A stretch of DNA of 64,000 bases. Source: Betaproteobacteria bacterium (GTDB taxonomy: Bacteria; Pseudomonadota; Gammaproteobacteria; Burkholderiales; SG8-41). The position numbers and the translations under genes were made by a program. The notes beneath the pieces are model-generated. The model was not told the origin of the DNA and ran no database searches. It saw only the letters and a list, made by a program, of their open reading frames with translations. This document shows positions 16,796 through 25,469 of this stretch, in pieces. Numbering within the stretch: position 1 is the first letter of the stretch; each line of letters starts with the position of its first letter. The DNA is taken from assembly GCA_021732605.1 (NCBI GenBank), contig JAKFUS010000012.1, positions 90,559 to 154,558 of the forward strand, written 5' to 3'.

Positions 16796-17099
16796 ACGGA
16801 AAAAACTGAAAAAAGCCGGATGGAAAGTCAGCTCGGCCGACGAATTTCTCGGCCTCTCCCCCGAGGAGTCGGCTTATATCGCCCTGAAACTGGCGCTCAG
16901 CGAATCACTTAAAAACAAGCGGATCAAAAAAGGCTTGAGCCAGATTGCACTGGCGGAACTGATCGCCTCCAGCCAGTCCCGCATCGCCAAAATGGAAGCT
17001 GCAGACGCCTCGGTATCCATCGACCTGCTGGTGAAATCCCTGCTCGCCATGGGCGCTTCACGCAAAGAACTCGCGAATGCGATTGCGACGCCCGGCTAA
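16782..17099 (+). CDS. HigA-like XRE-family antitoxin
   Basis: A protein of 105 residues. The Cro/CI-type helix-turn-helix is in the C-terminal half: KKGLSQIALAELIASSQSRIAKMEA. The N-terminal region, SSADEFLGLSPEESAYIALKL, is the usual toxin-contacting segment in higA partners of Gp49-like toxins. It would neutralise the toxin and repress the operon. Confidence 0.88.
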   Translation: MTPDKRKKLKKAGWKVSSADEFLGLSPEESAYIALKLALSESLKNKRIKKGLSQIALAELIASSQSRIAKMEAADASVSIDLLVKSLLAMGASRKELANAIATPG

Positions 17100-17191
17100 G
17101 GCCGCCTGAAACGGCTCTGCGAACTAAAGAAGTGGCCAGGCTCGATATTCCGGTAGCGAAAAACAATCGACCCTGGCCCCTTAATTACAAC

Positions 17192-18661
17192 TCAAGAAAT
17201 ATTCGCCGCCTTCTTGATCGCCGTCACTTTCACCATCTCCGGCGATTTCTTGTAATGCGTATCCAGCGGATAACAACCGGACACCAAGCCGTGGCGCGGC
17301 GCGGTGGTGCAGTCGCTGAAGGTGCGGCACAGGCGTTTGCGCTGCATTCCTTTACCGCTTAATACATCCGCCGGCAGTTCGGGATAGGACAGCACCATGC
17401 GGCCGAGGCCGACCAGATCCGTCCAGCCTGCGCGCACCGCCGCCTGCGCGACATGCGGCAGGAATTCCTGCAAATAGGTGTAACCGCTGCCAACCAGCGC
17501 GACATCGGGGAAGGACTGTTTCAGTTCGCGCACAACATTGAGGTGGCGCATCACCCCGATCAGTGGATCTTCCGGCGGGTGGTAACCGTCGGAGGGCGGA
17601 TACAGCGCGGGGCGTGTCAGGTGCGGATTGTAGTACGGGCTGCCCAGGGTAATGTTAAAGAGATAAATGCCAAGATCGCGCGCGATGCCGATCACCGCCT
17701 TGGTCTCGGCAAGATCGATCTGCAGCGGATTGTTTTCGTCATGGCCGAAACCGTAGCGGTACGGCAGTGCGAACTCTTCCGGCGTGCCCGGCCCCAGGCC
17801 TTCCGGACCGGACAGCGCCGGATCGGGACGGAAGGGCACGCTGTCGATGGCCGAAATGCGCAGGCCGATTTTCAGTCGCGGCGCTTCAGCGCGAACACCC
17901 GCGACGATCTCACGCAGAAATCGCGTGCGGTTTTCCAGCGAACCACCGAATTCCCCGGGGCGGGTTTTTGCTGACAGGAATTCGTGACCGAGGTAACCGT
18001 GGCAGGCCTTGAGGTCGACAAAATCAAAACCCAGCGCAGCCACGCGTTTGGCCACCGCGACGTACTGATCAATCAACTGGCGGATGTCGCCGTCGCTCAT
18101 GATCGGATGATCGGGCTTCAGCTTGAGTTTGCGGTCGAGGATCGGATGCCGATAGAGGATCATCGGCTCCTGCTGGTGATGGTCGTTCGGTTTGCAGAAG
18201 CGTCCCGAGTGCGTCAGTTGCAGGCCGATCACCAGTCCCTGGTCGCTGCCCATGACCTCGCGATGTGCGGCCACCAGCGATTCGCGCATGGCGCCAATCT
18301 CGGCTTGCGTACTGTCGTTGAGCATCAGCTGGTTGGGATTGGCGCGACCATCGGGTCGCACCGCCACCGCCTCGCCGCCCCAGATCAGCTTGGCGCCTGA
18401 CTGTCCGAAGCGCTGCCAGCGGCGGCGCGTGTTGTCGGAAGGACGCCCATCCTCCAGCGCGTCCCAGCCCTCCATCGGATGGATCGCAAAACGATTGCCG
18501 ATGGTCAAGCCGTCGATCGCCAGGGGTGCAGCCAGCGGCGCGCCTGCACCGGACTCCAGCACATCGTCGCAGGGCATGGGCAGGCCCATCCGCTGCAGGT
18601 TTTCGCGAAATCCGGCAGGCGTCTGCAGGGACTTAACCTTTACGTAATCACCGAATTTCAT
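17192..18661 (-). CDS. NADH:flavin oxidoreductase, old yellow enzyme family
   Basis: A protein of 489 residues. An OYE barrel with FMN-contact motifs: LAIDGLTIGNRFAIHPMEGW, IGLQLTHSGRFCKP, GFDFVDLKACHGYLGHEFLS and GLRISAIDSVPF, then VGLGRMVLSYPELPAD. The C-terminus carries three Cys in CRTFSDCTTAPRHGLVSGC, recalling but not matching the CX2CX3C Fe-S site of 2,4-dienoyl-CoA reductases, and the protein is too short for the second FAD/NAD domain of those enzymes. It is probably an ene-reductase acting on an unsaturated carbonyl compound. A dehydroquinase-like gene follows in the same direction. Confidence 0.88.
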   Translation of the reverse strand: MKFGDYVKVKSLQTPAGFRENLQRMGLPMPCDDVLESGAGAPLAAPLAIDGLTIGNRFAIHPMEGWDALEDGRPSDNTRRRWQRFGQSGAKLIWGGEAVAVRPDGRANPNQLMLNDSTQAEIGAMRESLVAAHREVMGSDQGLVIGLQLTHSGRFCKPNDHHQQEPMILYRHPILDRKLKLKPDHPIMSDGDIRQLIDQYVAVAKRVAALGFDFVDLKACHGYLGHEFLSAKTRPGEFGGSLENRTRFLREIVAGVRAEAPRLKIGLRISAIDSVPFRPDPALSGPEGLGPGTPEEFALPYRYGFGHDENNPLQIDLAETKAVIGIARDLGIYLFNITLGSPYYNPHLTRPALYPPSDGYHPPEDPLIGVMRHLNVVRELKQSFPDVALVGSGYTYLQEFLPHVAQAAVRAGWTDLVGLGRMVLSYPELPADVLSGKGMQRKRLCRTFSDCTTAPRHGLVSGCYPLDTHYKKSPEMVKVTAIKKAANIS

Positions 18662-18808
18662 AGAACCCGCCTCAAAATCCCTGCACTTGTCATGGCTTCG
18701 TTGCGCACTGCGTTCCTCCTCGCCTTACTTTTCGTAATGTCTCGTCGGAGCCTCGCGCGCGCCTCGCCTTGACTGCGCGCAGATGATTTTTAGGCAGATT
18801 CTACTTTT

Positions 18809-19237
18809 CTATTTTTTCAGCAGCGCCTTCAATCCGGCCAGTGCATGGCGGTAACTCTCGATACCCAGACCGTAGACCGAGGCCTTGCACACCGGCTGGA
18901 ACACCGACACCGTGCCGCGCGCGGTCGGATTGCTGAGATGCACCTCGATCACCGGGAATTTCATCTGCGCCACGGCCGCGCGCAGCGGGCCGGTGACCAT
19001 TGTGTAACCGCCGGGATTCATCACGCAGCCGGCGATATCGCTGTCAAAGGCGGCATACAGCGCATTGACCACTTCACCTTCGACATTCGAATGGAAAAAC
19101 GACACTTCGATGCCGAGATCCTTGGCGTAACCGCGGATATGTTCTTCATATTGCGGCAGCGTCAGCGGACCAAACACTTCGAGTTGCACCTTGCCGCGCA
19201 TATTGAGGCCGGCGCCGTGGATTACTAATACTTTCAT
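18809..19237 (-). CDS. Type II 3-dehydroquinate dehydratase homologue with substituted active-site residues
   Basis: A protein of 142 residues with the AroQ fold: VLVIHGAGLNM, FFHSNVEGEVVNALYAAF, GCVMNPGGYTMVTGPLRAAV and IEVHLSNPTARGTVSVF. The active-site Asn (N12) and the His of EVHLSN are kept. The lid region KVQLEVFG differs from the usual REPxxYG: the catalytic Arg is Val17 and the catalytic Tyr is Phe22. It therefore probably does not make dehydroshikimate and may be a paralogue used on another ring compound. A link to the upstream OYE gene is suggested by orientation only. Confidence 0.8.
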   Translation of the reverse strand: MKVLVIHGAGLNMRGKVQLEVFGPLTLPQYEEHIRGYAKDLGIEVSFFHSNVEGEVVNALYAAFDSDIAGCVMNPGGYTMVTGPLRAAVAQMKFPVIEVHLSNPTARGTVSVFQPVCKASVYGLGIESYRHALAGLKALLKK

Positions 19238-19325
19238 GAAATCAATACTCCCTTAACCGAATTAAAAATTTTACGCACCTGCCGGAGGTAGTGACTTAGC
19301 AGATTTTTTTCCCTACCTTCTTTTA

Positions 19326-20066
19326 TCACTCACCTTCACTCTTGAATACACTCGTAACAAACCATTGATCCGTCGCATCATGTGCGTCAGGGCAGGAGCG
19401 TCCGTTTGGCCCTATCCCTCGAGATGTTTGCCATGGACGTCGTTGACCAACAGTAGAACCAAAACCCGCCTCAATAAGATATCCAACACGCTCCGCAACC
19501 ACGCTACCATCCGAAACATCTACAACTCGGAGTTTGCTTCCTGCTACCCAATATTTACGATCCTCAGAAGTCGAAATATCCTCCCAAATTAATCCGAATT
19601 TGCTGATTGGTTTTTGGATTGCCTCACGAACGGAAAGCTTATTGTTTGATTCAGGACGATAAATCCGTATATAGGAATTACTTGAGTCTTCCATTTCAAC
19701 AAAATCGAGTCCGCGCTGAGTACCCTTCCCAGCGCGATGCTTCCAATCCATTACAAGCTTTACTGCCGCAGATTCCGCTCGCTTATATGTACTTGCGCTG
19801 CTATACGGATCTCCATACCAAAATTGATCATAGAGATCCTTTTCAGTGGCGGGAGGCAATGGCTTCAAAATCAATACACTTTTAACACCGGTGAATGTCT
19901 TATAAATCTTCTCACCAGCCTCGGTTTCGCATTTCTTTTTGAAATATGCCCACGCCTCCTTGGAGTAGGCATCACCTTGGACCGCTTCAGTGGGCATCGG
20001 TGCACAGCCGGACAAAAGCCCAAACATAACCACCGCGACCGCCGTCCAGATGCATTTACCGCGCAT
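19326..20066 (-). CDS. Predicted lipoprotein of unknown function
   Basis: A protein of 246 residues. MRGKCIWTAVAVVMFGLLSGC is a lipoprotein signal peptide with lipobox LSGC. The start is ATG 20066, preceded by AGGGAGAG; a further in-frame ATG at 20102 is less likely. The mature part begins APMPTEAVQGDAYSKEAWAY and has no recognised domain. The base composition is clearly more AT-rich than its neighbours, with codon choice to match, suggesting recent acquisition. Confidence 0.75.
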   Translation of the reverse strand: MRGKCIWTAVAVVMFGLLSGCAPMPTEAVQGDAYSKEAWAYFKKKCETEAGEKIYKTFTGVKSVLILKPLPPATEKDLYDQFWYGDPYSSASTYKRAESAAVKLVMDWKHRAGKGTQRGLDFVEMEDSSNSYIRIYRPESNNKLSVREAIQKPISKFGLIWEDISTSEDRKYWVAGSKLRVVDVSDGSVVAERVGYLIEAGFGSTVGQRRPWQTSRGIGPNGRSCPDAHDATDQWFVTSVFKSEGE

Positions 20067-20094
20067 ATCTCTCCCTACGTAAAATGCAACTTCC

Positions 20095-21072
20095 TTATTC
20101 ATCCTTAATGTTTGCTGCCTTCACCACCTTGCGCCACTTCTCGATCTCATCCTTGATGAAGGCCTGACTCGCCGCCGGGGTAGTGCCGATCACTTCCGCG
20201 CTGTATTTGGCGAAATTCTGCTGTACCGCCGGGGTTTTCATGACCTTGTTCATGTCCTCGTTGAGGCGCATCACGATGGCCTTCGGCGTTTTCGCCGGTG
20301 CGAGCATCGCGGTGAACGTGCCGGCCTCGACACCGGAGACACCGGCTTCTTTCATCGTCGGGATGTCGGGCAGTTCCGGCGAACGGGTCGTGGCATTCAC
20401 GCCAAGCACCCTCACCTTGCCGCCGCGGACATGGCCGAGCGCAGAAGAGATCTGATCAAACATGACGTCAATGCGGCCGCCGAGCAGATCGAGTATCGCC
20501 AGGCTGGCACCCTTGTACGGGATATGCGTGAAACGGGTTGCGGTGATGCTCTGGAACAGCTCGCCCGCGAGACGGCCGGTGGAGAAATTGCCCGAAGAGC
20601 CCATCGTCAGTTCGCCGCGCGATTTGGCGAAGGCCACAAATTCTTTCACTGTTTTCGCCGATGACGAAGCCGGCACCAGCATCACCACCGGCACATTCGA
20701 CACCAGGTTGATGGCCTCAAAATCCTTCACCGGGTCGTAGCGCAGCTTGGTGGAGACCGCCGGCGCGATGGTCAGCAGACCGGTCGAACCGAACAGCAGC
20801 GTGTAGCCGTCAGCCGGGGATGTGGCGACGATCTCTGCACCCACCGCACCGCCGGCGCCGCCGCGGTTGTCGATGATGATGTTGCGGCTGAGCAGATCAG
20901 TCAGCCCCGGCGCGATGGCACGCATCGTCAGGTCGACGTTGCCGCCGGGCGCGAAGGGCACGATCACCCGCAGCGGCCGGTCCGGATACGCCGCGGCCGC
21001 GCCCTGCCAGCAACCTGCGAGCATCGTTGCCAGCAGCACATCTGCAATTCTGCTTCTAATTCTGCTTCTCAT
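20095..21072 (-). CDS. Bug/TctC-family periplasmic solute-binding protein
   Basis: A protein of 325 residues. The start ATG at 21072 follows GGAGAAGA. The signal peptide begins MRSRIRSRI, a 12-bp tandem duplication, and ends after GAAAA. Family motifs are YPDRPLRVIVPFAPGGNVDL, IIIDNRGGAGGAVGAEIVA, SPADGYTLLFGSTG and FTHIPYKGASLAILDLLGG. It is probably co-transcribed with the molybdenum hydroxylase genes just upstream (27-nt gap), so the ligand may be the aromatic or heterocyclic substrate of that enzyme. Confidence 0.93.
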   Translation of the reverse strand: MRSRIRSRIADVLLATMLAGCWQGAAAAYPDRPLRVIVPFAPGGNVDLTMRAIAPGLTDLLSRNIIIDNRGGAGGAVGAEIVATSPADGYTLLFGSTGLLTIAPAVSTKLRYDPVKDFEAINLVSNVPVVMLVPASSSAKTVKEFVAFAKSRGELTMGSSGNFSTGRLAGELFQSITATRFTHIPYKGASLAILDLLGGRIDVMFDQISSALGHVRGGKVRVLGVNATTRSPELPDIPTMKEAGVSGVEAGTFTAMLAPAKTPKAIVMRLNEDMNKVMKTPAVQQNFAKYSAEVIGTTPAASQAFIKDEIEKWRKVVKAANIKDE

Positions 21073-21098
21073 TCTTCTCCCCCGCTTTACTGGTTCAG

Positions 21099-23225
21099 TC
21101 AGGTACTCAGCGCCGCCACAATCCGCTCCCGCGTAAACGGCATGTCGCGCATCCTCACCCCCAACGCATTGTGGATGGCATTGGCAATCGCCGCCGACAC
21201 TGGCCCCTGCGTGCCCTCGCCCGCGCCTACCGGCGGCGACTCCGGCCGGTTGATCAGCGCGACTTCGACTTCCGGTGCCTCGACGAAAGTCAGGATCGGG
21301 TAATCCGTCCAGTTGCGCGTGGTCACCACGTGGCGGTCGAAATCGATACGCTCCTTCAGCGTCCAGCTCACGGTCTGGATGATGCCGCCTTCGATCTGGT
21401 TGATCACGCCATCGGGATTGATCGCCTGGCCGACGTCGACCGCCGCCCACATCCGCTTCACGCGCACTTCTTCCGAGACCTGCACTTCAGCAATCACCGC
21501 AAAATACGCGGCGAGGTTTTTGTAGCGGGCAAAGGCGATGCCGCGGCCGCGTTCGCCGTCGCCTTTTTCATTGGGTTTCCAGCCGGCCATCTGCGCGGCT
21601 TTTTCGATCACCGCTTTGGCGCGCGTGTCTTTCAGGTGGCGCAGGCGGAATTCCACCGGATCGGCACCCGCCGCTTCGGCCAGCTCGTCAATAAAACACT
21701 CGATGGCGAAGGCGTTGGCATGGCCGCCCAGCGCGCGCATCGCGGACGTGCGCAGGGGAGATTCGCGGATCAGGTGGTTGGTGATTTTCTGGTTGGGAAA
21801 ATCGTACAGCGGTACTGCATTGCGATGGCTGCCGCCGCCGGGCAGCGGCGGATTGCCCGGCTTTGCCGCGGGCAGCGGCTTTTCCAGATGCCATGCTGCT
21901 GTGAGGTTGACGCCGCCACGTCCGCCGGGCCGCGTGCTGTGCGCATGGCTCCACAGTTCGTGACTCCAGTTGACGATGTTGCCTTTGGCGTCGAGCGCGG
22001 CATTCATGCGCACGATCATCGGGCTGCTGAACGGTTCCCAGGCGAATTCATCCTCGCGCATCCACTGCAGGCGCACCGGTTTGCCCGGCACTGCGCGCGC
22101 CAGCAGTGCTGCATCCAGCGTCACATCATCGGCGGCATTGTGACCGTAACAGCCCGCGCCTTCGGCGTGGGTGATGATGATGTCGGCCTCCGCCATACCC
22201 AGCGCCTGCGCCATGTCGCCGCGCAAGGGATAGATGCCCTGGCTGTGGGTCCAGATTTTCAGTTTGCCGCCGTCCTGCTGTGCGACGGCACAGGACGGCG
22301 CCAGCGAAGCGTGCGCCAGGTACGGTTTGGTGTATTCCGCGGTGAGTTGCCGCGCGCCGGCGGTGGCCGGATCGCCTTTTTCGCTGATGACTTCGGTTTC
22401 CGCGGCGAGGGTCTGCAACCGGCGCGGATCACTGTCGGGAAGTTCTTCGCCCGCATCCCATTGCGCAATGCGCGCCAGCCGCCGCTCGGCGCGGATCGCC
22501 TGTTCTTCGCGTTGCGCAACAACACCGAGGAATGAGCCGTCACGAACTACGGCCACCACACCCGGCATCTGCTCGACTTCTTTCACGTCAACACTCTTCA
22601 GCCGCGCCCGCGGTCCCGGCGGCCGTGCAATGCGCCCATGCAGCATGCCGGGCAGCACCATGTCCTGCACATAGGAAGGTTTGCCGGTGATTTTGCCGAG
22701 GATGTCGACGCGCGCCAGCGAAGTGCCGACCACCACGTGTTCCGCCGGCAGTTTTTCGACCACATCAAATGTCGCTTCCCGCGCCAGCAGATCCGGCGTG
22801 GCGAGTTCCCAGTACGTCGCTGTTCCACCACTGCGCGCGGAGATGACACCGTCGGCAACCGTGAGATTCTCCAACGTGACGCCGAGTTTCTGCGCGGCGC
22901 GCGCCAGCAACAGGTCGCGCGTTTCCGCCGCGGCATGGCGCAGTGCCAGGCCGCTGTCCTGGATCGATCGGCTGCCCGAGGTAATGCCTTCGTCGGGACT
23001 GAATGCGGTGCTCGCCGGCGCCAGGCGGATGCGTGCGACCTTGATGTCGAGCTCCTCGGCCACCACCTGCACCAGCGCGGTGAGGATGCCCTGGCCGATC
23101 TCAACCTTGCCCGGTGTTACCGTTACGGTACCGTCACTGTTGATCTGCAACCAGCGGTCGAGCCGGCGGTTGGCGTCGAGGCTGCCCGGCAGTTTGCGCG
23201 CGGCGGGATCTTTGACTTGAGCCAT
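21099..23225 (-). CDS. Molybdopterin-binding large subunit of an aldehyde/isoquinoline-type oxidoreductase
   Basis: A protein of 708 residues from ATG 23225. It belongs to the xanthine dehydrogenase/IorB-like family. VEIGQGILTALVQVVAEEL, SGSRSIQDSGLALRHAAAE, SYVQDMVLPGMLHGRI, GCYGHNAADDVTLDAALLAR and VRLQWMREDEFAWEPF mark the Mo-cofactor domains. The catalytic Glu appears in the C-terminal VGAGEGTQGPVSAAIANA. It hydroxylates an aldehyde or N-heterocycle using water. The partner [2Fe-2S] subunit is encoded directly upstream with a 2-nt gap. There is no FAD subunit, as in isoquinoline 1-oxidoreductase and membrane-linked aldehyde dehydrogenases. Confidence 0.9.
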   Translation of the reverse strand: MAQVKDPAARKLPGSLDANRRLDRWLQINSDGTVTVTPGKVEIGQGILTALVQVVAEELDIKVARIRLAPASTAFSPDEGITSGSRSIQDSGLALRHAAAETRDLLLARAAQKLGVTLENLTVADGVISARSGGTATYWELATPDLLAREATFDVVEKLPAEHVVVGTSLARVDILGKITGKPSYVQDMVLPGMLHGRIARPPGPRARLKSVDVKEVEQMPGVVAVVRDGSFLGVVAQREEQAIRAERRLARIAQWDAGEELPDSDPRRLQTLAAETEVISEKGDPATAGARQLTAEYTKPYLAHASLAPSCAVAQQDGGKLKIWTHSQGIYPLRGDMAQALGMAEADIIITHAEGAGCYGHNAADDVTLDAALLARAVPGKPVRLQWMREDEFAWEPFSSPMIVRMNAALDAKGNIVNWSHELWSHAHSTRPGGRGGVNLTAAWHLEKPLPAAKPGNPPLPGGGSHRNAVPLYDFPNQKITNHLIRESPLRTSAMRALGGHANAFAIECFIDELAEAAGADPVEFRLRHLKDTRAKAVIEKAAQMAGWKPNEKGDGERGRGIAFARYKNLAAYFAVIAEVQVSEEVRVKRMWAAVDVGQAINPDGVINQIEGGIIQTVSWTLKERIDFDRHVVTTRNWTDYPILTFVEAPEVEVALINRPESPPVGAGEGTQGPVSAAIANAIHNALGVRMRDMPFTRERIVAALST

Positions 23226-23227
23226 GC

Positions 23228-23695
23228 TTATGCCCCCCTCATTTCTTTGGCAGCGAGTTTGATCGCGCGCAATATCCGGCCGTGCGTGCCGCAGCGGCAC
23301 AGATTGCCTTCCAGTGCGCTGCGGATGTCGGCATCCGACGGGTCCTTGTTCACATCGAGCAGCGCTTTTGCCGCCATCAGGATGCCGCTGGCGCAATAGC
23401 CACATTGCGCGGCCTGCTCCGCAATGAACGCCTGCTGCAGCGGATGCAGTTTTTCATCCGTGCCAAGCGCTTCAACCGTGGTGATCTGCTTGCCGACCGC
23501 CGCCGACACCGGCAGATCGCAGGACTGCACCGGTTTGCCGTCGATGATCACCGTGCAGGTACCGCACATGCCGAGGCCGCAGCCGTAACGCGTGCCGATA
23601 AGTCCCAAATCGTTGCGCAAGGTGTAGAGCAGCGGTGTTTCAGCGTCAACCACCACTTCGCGCAAGCGGCCGTTTACATTTAATGTCAGCGCCAT
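23228..23695 (-). CDS. [2Fe-2S] small subunit of the molybdenum hydroxylase
   Basis: A protein of 155 residues. The plant-type [2Fe-2S] cluster is in GCGLGMCGTCTVIIDGKPV. The second cluster is in CGYCASGILMAAKAL and EGNLCRCGTHGRI, the standard IorA/CoxS arrangement. It passes electrons from the Mo site to an external acceptor, probably a cytochrome. It is first in the operon with the large subunit and the Bug receptor, and divergent from the DUF465 gene. Confidence 0.95.
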   Translation of the reverse strand: MALTLNVNGRLREVVVDAETPLLYTLRNDLGLIGTRYGCGLGMCGTCTVIIDGKPVQSCDLPVSAAVGKQITTVEALGTDEKLHPLQQAFIAEQAAQCGYCASGILMAAKALLDVNKDPSDADIRSALEGNLCRCGTHGRILRAIKLAAKEMRGA

Positions 23696-23814
23696 ATTAA
23701 ATAATTCAATGTAATCAATTAGTTATAATATTTCCGGCTTGTCGCTGGCGACGACCCGGCCTATACTGCCGCACCTATAGTCCCATTCCCCGCAAACCAC
23801 CGCTTTTGCACCAC

Positions 23815-24024
23815 ATGCCAGACCGCGAAGAAACCGACGCCATCGAAGCGCGCCTCACCGAACTCAAACTGGAACACCGCGATCTCGACGACGTGGTCCA
23901 GCGGCTGATGCAGACACCTGTTCAGGATCAGTTGCAACTGCAGCGCCTGAAAAAACGCAAACTGCTGGTCAAGGATCAGATCGCCATACTTGAGCGGCAA
24001 CTGACCCCGGACATCCGCGCGTAG
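23815..24024 (+). CDS. DUF465 (YdcH-like) small coiled-coil protein
   Basis: A protein of 69 residues starting MPDREETDAIEARLTEL. It ends LKKRKLLVKDQIAILERQL, the conserved C-terminal region of DUF465. It forms a short helical hairpin or coiled coil; its function is unknown. A TTG three codons upstream could also start it, but the ATG at 23815 is preferred. Confidence 0.88.
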   Translation: MPDREETDAIEARLTELKLEHRDLDDVVQRLMQTPVQDQLQLQRLKKRKLLVKDQIAILERQLTPDIRA

Positions 24025-24031
24025 TTACCGC

Positions 24032-24547
24032 TTACTGCTTGCTGTTATTTACCCGGCACCACGTCAGCCAGATCATAAAGCCGCCAAGCAGGACAAACCA
24101 CAGCAGCGACCAGCCGGCGATGGTCAGGCCAAGAAATTTCCAGCCGGCTTCCGCGCACTCCCCCGATCCGGCCAGCACGCTCTGCAGAATGCGCATCAGC
24201 GGAAACTGCTCCAGCATGTAGGACAGCCCCGGGCCGCAGGCCGGAACCTGGTCGGCGGGCAGACTCTGCAGCCAGACATGGCGTGAAGCGAGGCCAGCAC
24301 CGGCGGCGGCAAAAATGAAACCGAGCATGCCATACACAATGGCACCGGTTTTGCGCGGACCGTGCAGCGCCGCCACCAGGAACACCAGCCCCAGTGCGAT
24401 GAACGCGACGCGCTGGAATATGCACAGCGGACACGGCTCCTGTCCGGCGACATGCTGCAGGTACAGACCAAAACCGAGCAGCGCGGCGCAGATGGCAGCA
24501 GCAGCGATATAACCGTAACGTGGATTCATCAGCAATTTGTTCATCAT
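24032..24547 (-). CDS. dsbB: Disulfide bond formation protein B
   Basis: A protein of 171 residues with four membrane segments. The quinone-linked pair is in EPCPLCIFQR (CxxC after the first segment) and the second periplasmic pair is C in VPACGPGLSYML and C in GSGECAEAG. DsbB reoxidises DsbA and passes electrons to quinone. A start at the second or seventh Met is also possible. It is followed closely by, and convergent with, the DUF465 gene. Confidence 0.95.
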   Translation of the reverse strand: MMNKLLMNPRYGYIAAAAICAALLGFGLYLQHVAGQEPCPLCIFQRVAFIALGLVFLVAALHGPRKTGAIVYGMLGFIFAAAGAGLASRHVWLQSLPADQVPACGPGLSYMLEQFPLMRILQSVLAGSGECAEAGWKFLGLTIAGWSLLWFVLLGGFMIWLTWCRVNNSKQ

Positions 24548-24558
24548 GTTTTATACTT

Positions 24559-25050
24559 TTATACATAAGCCAGCAGACGGCCGCAGGCCAGCACACTGAA
24601 CCAGATCATGAGCGACAGCAAGGCGTGTATTTTAGCCGCTGCCGGCGTGGCAACACCGCTGTCCCAGCCGGCGACGCTGCGGAACACACCGGCGTGGAAC
24701 AACGCAGCATTGGTGGCGGCGCAAAACAACAGCGACATCTTGGTAATAAACGCCGGGTTGCTGATGAAATCTCCGGCGTGGGTGATGAACATCAACAATC
24801 CGGTGGGCACAATCAGCAGCAGCGCACCGAAGCTCCACGGCAGCGTGTGGCGTGCCAGCACACTCACCGGCAAGGCTTTCGACAAGCCCAGCAGCCGCAG
24901 ATCAAACACGATGATCGAACCGACCAGCGTTACAAAGCCGATGATGTGAAAAATTTCGACCGTCGGATACAGCCACAGGTCGTGGCGCATCGCCAGCGCC
25001 AAGGGCAGGCGCTCGATAGCGGCCAGCGGCGCTGCGGGATCGGTGGTCAA
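24559..25050 (-). CDS. Small four-helix membrane protein (DUF6644/DUF2214-like)
   Basis: A protein of 163 residues with four predicted membrane segments. Segments are centred on HIIGFVTLVGSIIVFDLRLL, LPWSFGALLLIVPTGLLMF, MSLLFCAATNAALFHAGV and LLSLMIWFSVLACGRLLAYV. The His residues near helix ends (WLYPTVEIFHIIG, LFHAGV) could bind heme, but this is speculative. It sits 11 nt downstream of the DUF6152-like gene and just upstream of dsbB in one operon-like run. Confidence 0.75.
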   Translation of the reverse strand: MTTDPAAPLAAIERLPLALAMRHDLWLYPTVEIFHIIGFVTLVGSIIVFDLRLLGLSKALPVSVLARHTLPWSFGALLLIVPTGLLMFITHAGDFISNPAFITKMSLLFCAATNAALFHAGVFRSVAGWDSGVATPAAAKIHALLSLMIWFSVLACGRLLAYV

Positions 25051-25061
25051 CTTAAAATCTT

Positions 25062-25412
25062 TTAGCGTAATTCGACGGTCTTGCTGCCGACAATGATGCG
25101 TTCGGCACGCATTTCCTCGGGCTTGCTGCGATTGGCATAACCAACCACCGTCACCGTGCTGCCGACCTTGAGGTCTGCCGGCGGCAGGCCACGAGAAGTC
25201 ATCCGCGACGGCGGCGCCAGCACTGCAATCCAGGTTTTTTCCGGCGTGACCAGCTTGATATGGCCGTGCGGGTGTTCATAGCCGGACTCGGCGACGGTGC
25301 CGGTCAACTTCAGCTCCTTGGTGCTGTCGTATTCACTCCAGCCGTGATGCGCGGCCGCTGACAGGCTGAACGCCGCAAACAGTGTGAACAACAGGGTATT
25401 GATCCGGGACAT
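25062..25412 (-). CDS. DUF6152-like small exported protein
   Basis: A protein of 116 residues. The signal peptide INTLLFTLFAAFSLSAAA is followed by HHGWSEYDSTKELKLTG, EHPHGHIKLVT and VGSTVTVVGYANRSKPEEMR, an OB-like beta-barrel seen in DUF6152 proteins. It is periplasmic. These genes usually sit beside membrane proteins of the type found just downstream here; no activity is known. Confidence 0.8.
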   Translation of the reverse strand: MSRINTLLFTLFAAFSLSAAAHHGWSEYDSTKELKLTGTVAESGYEHPHGHIKLVTPEKTWIAVLAPPSRMTSRGLPPADLKVGSTVTVVGYANRSKPEEMRAERIIVGSKTVELR

Positions 25413-25469
25413 GGTGGATCTCCTGGCAGATAGGTGGATTCCGGCGCGCTACTTTATACTTATTCCAAT

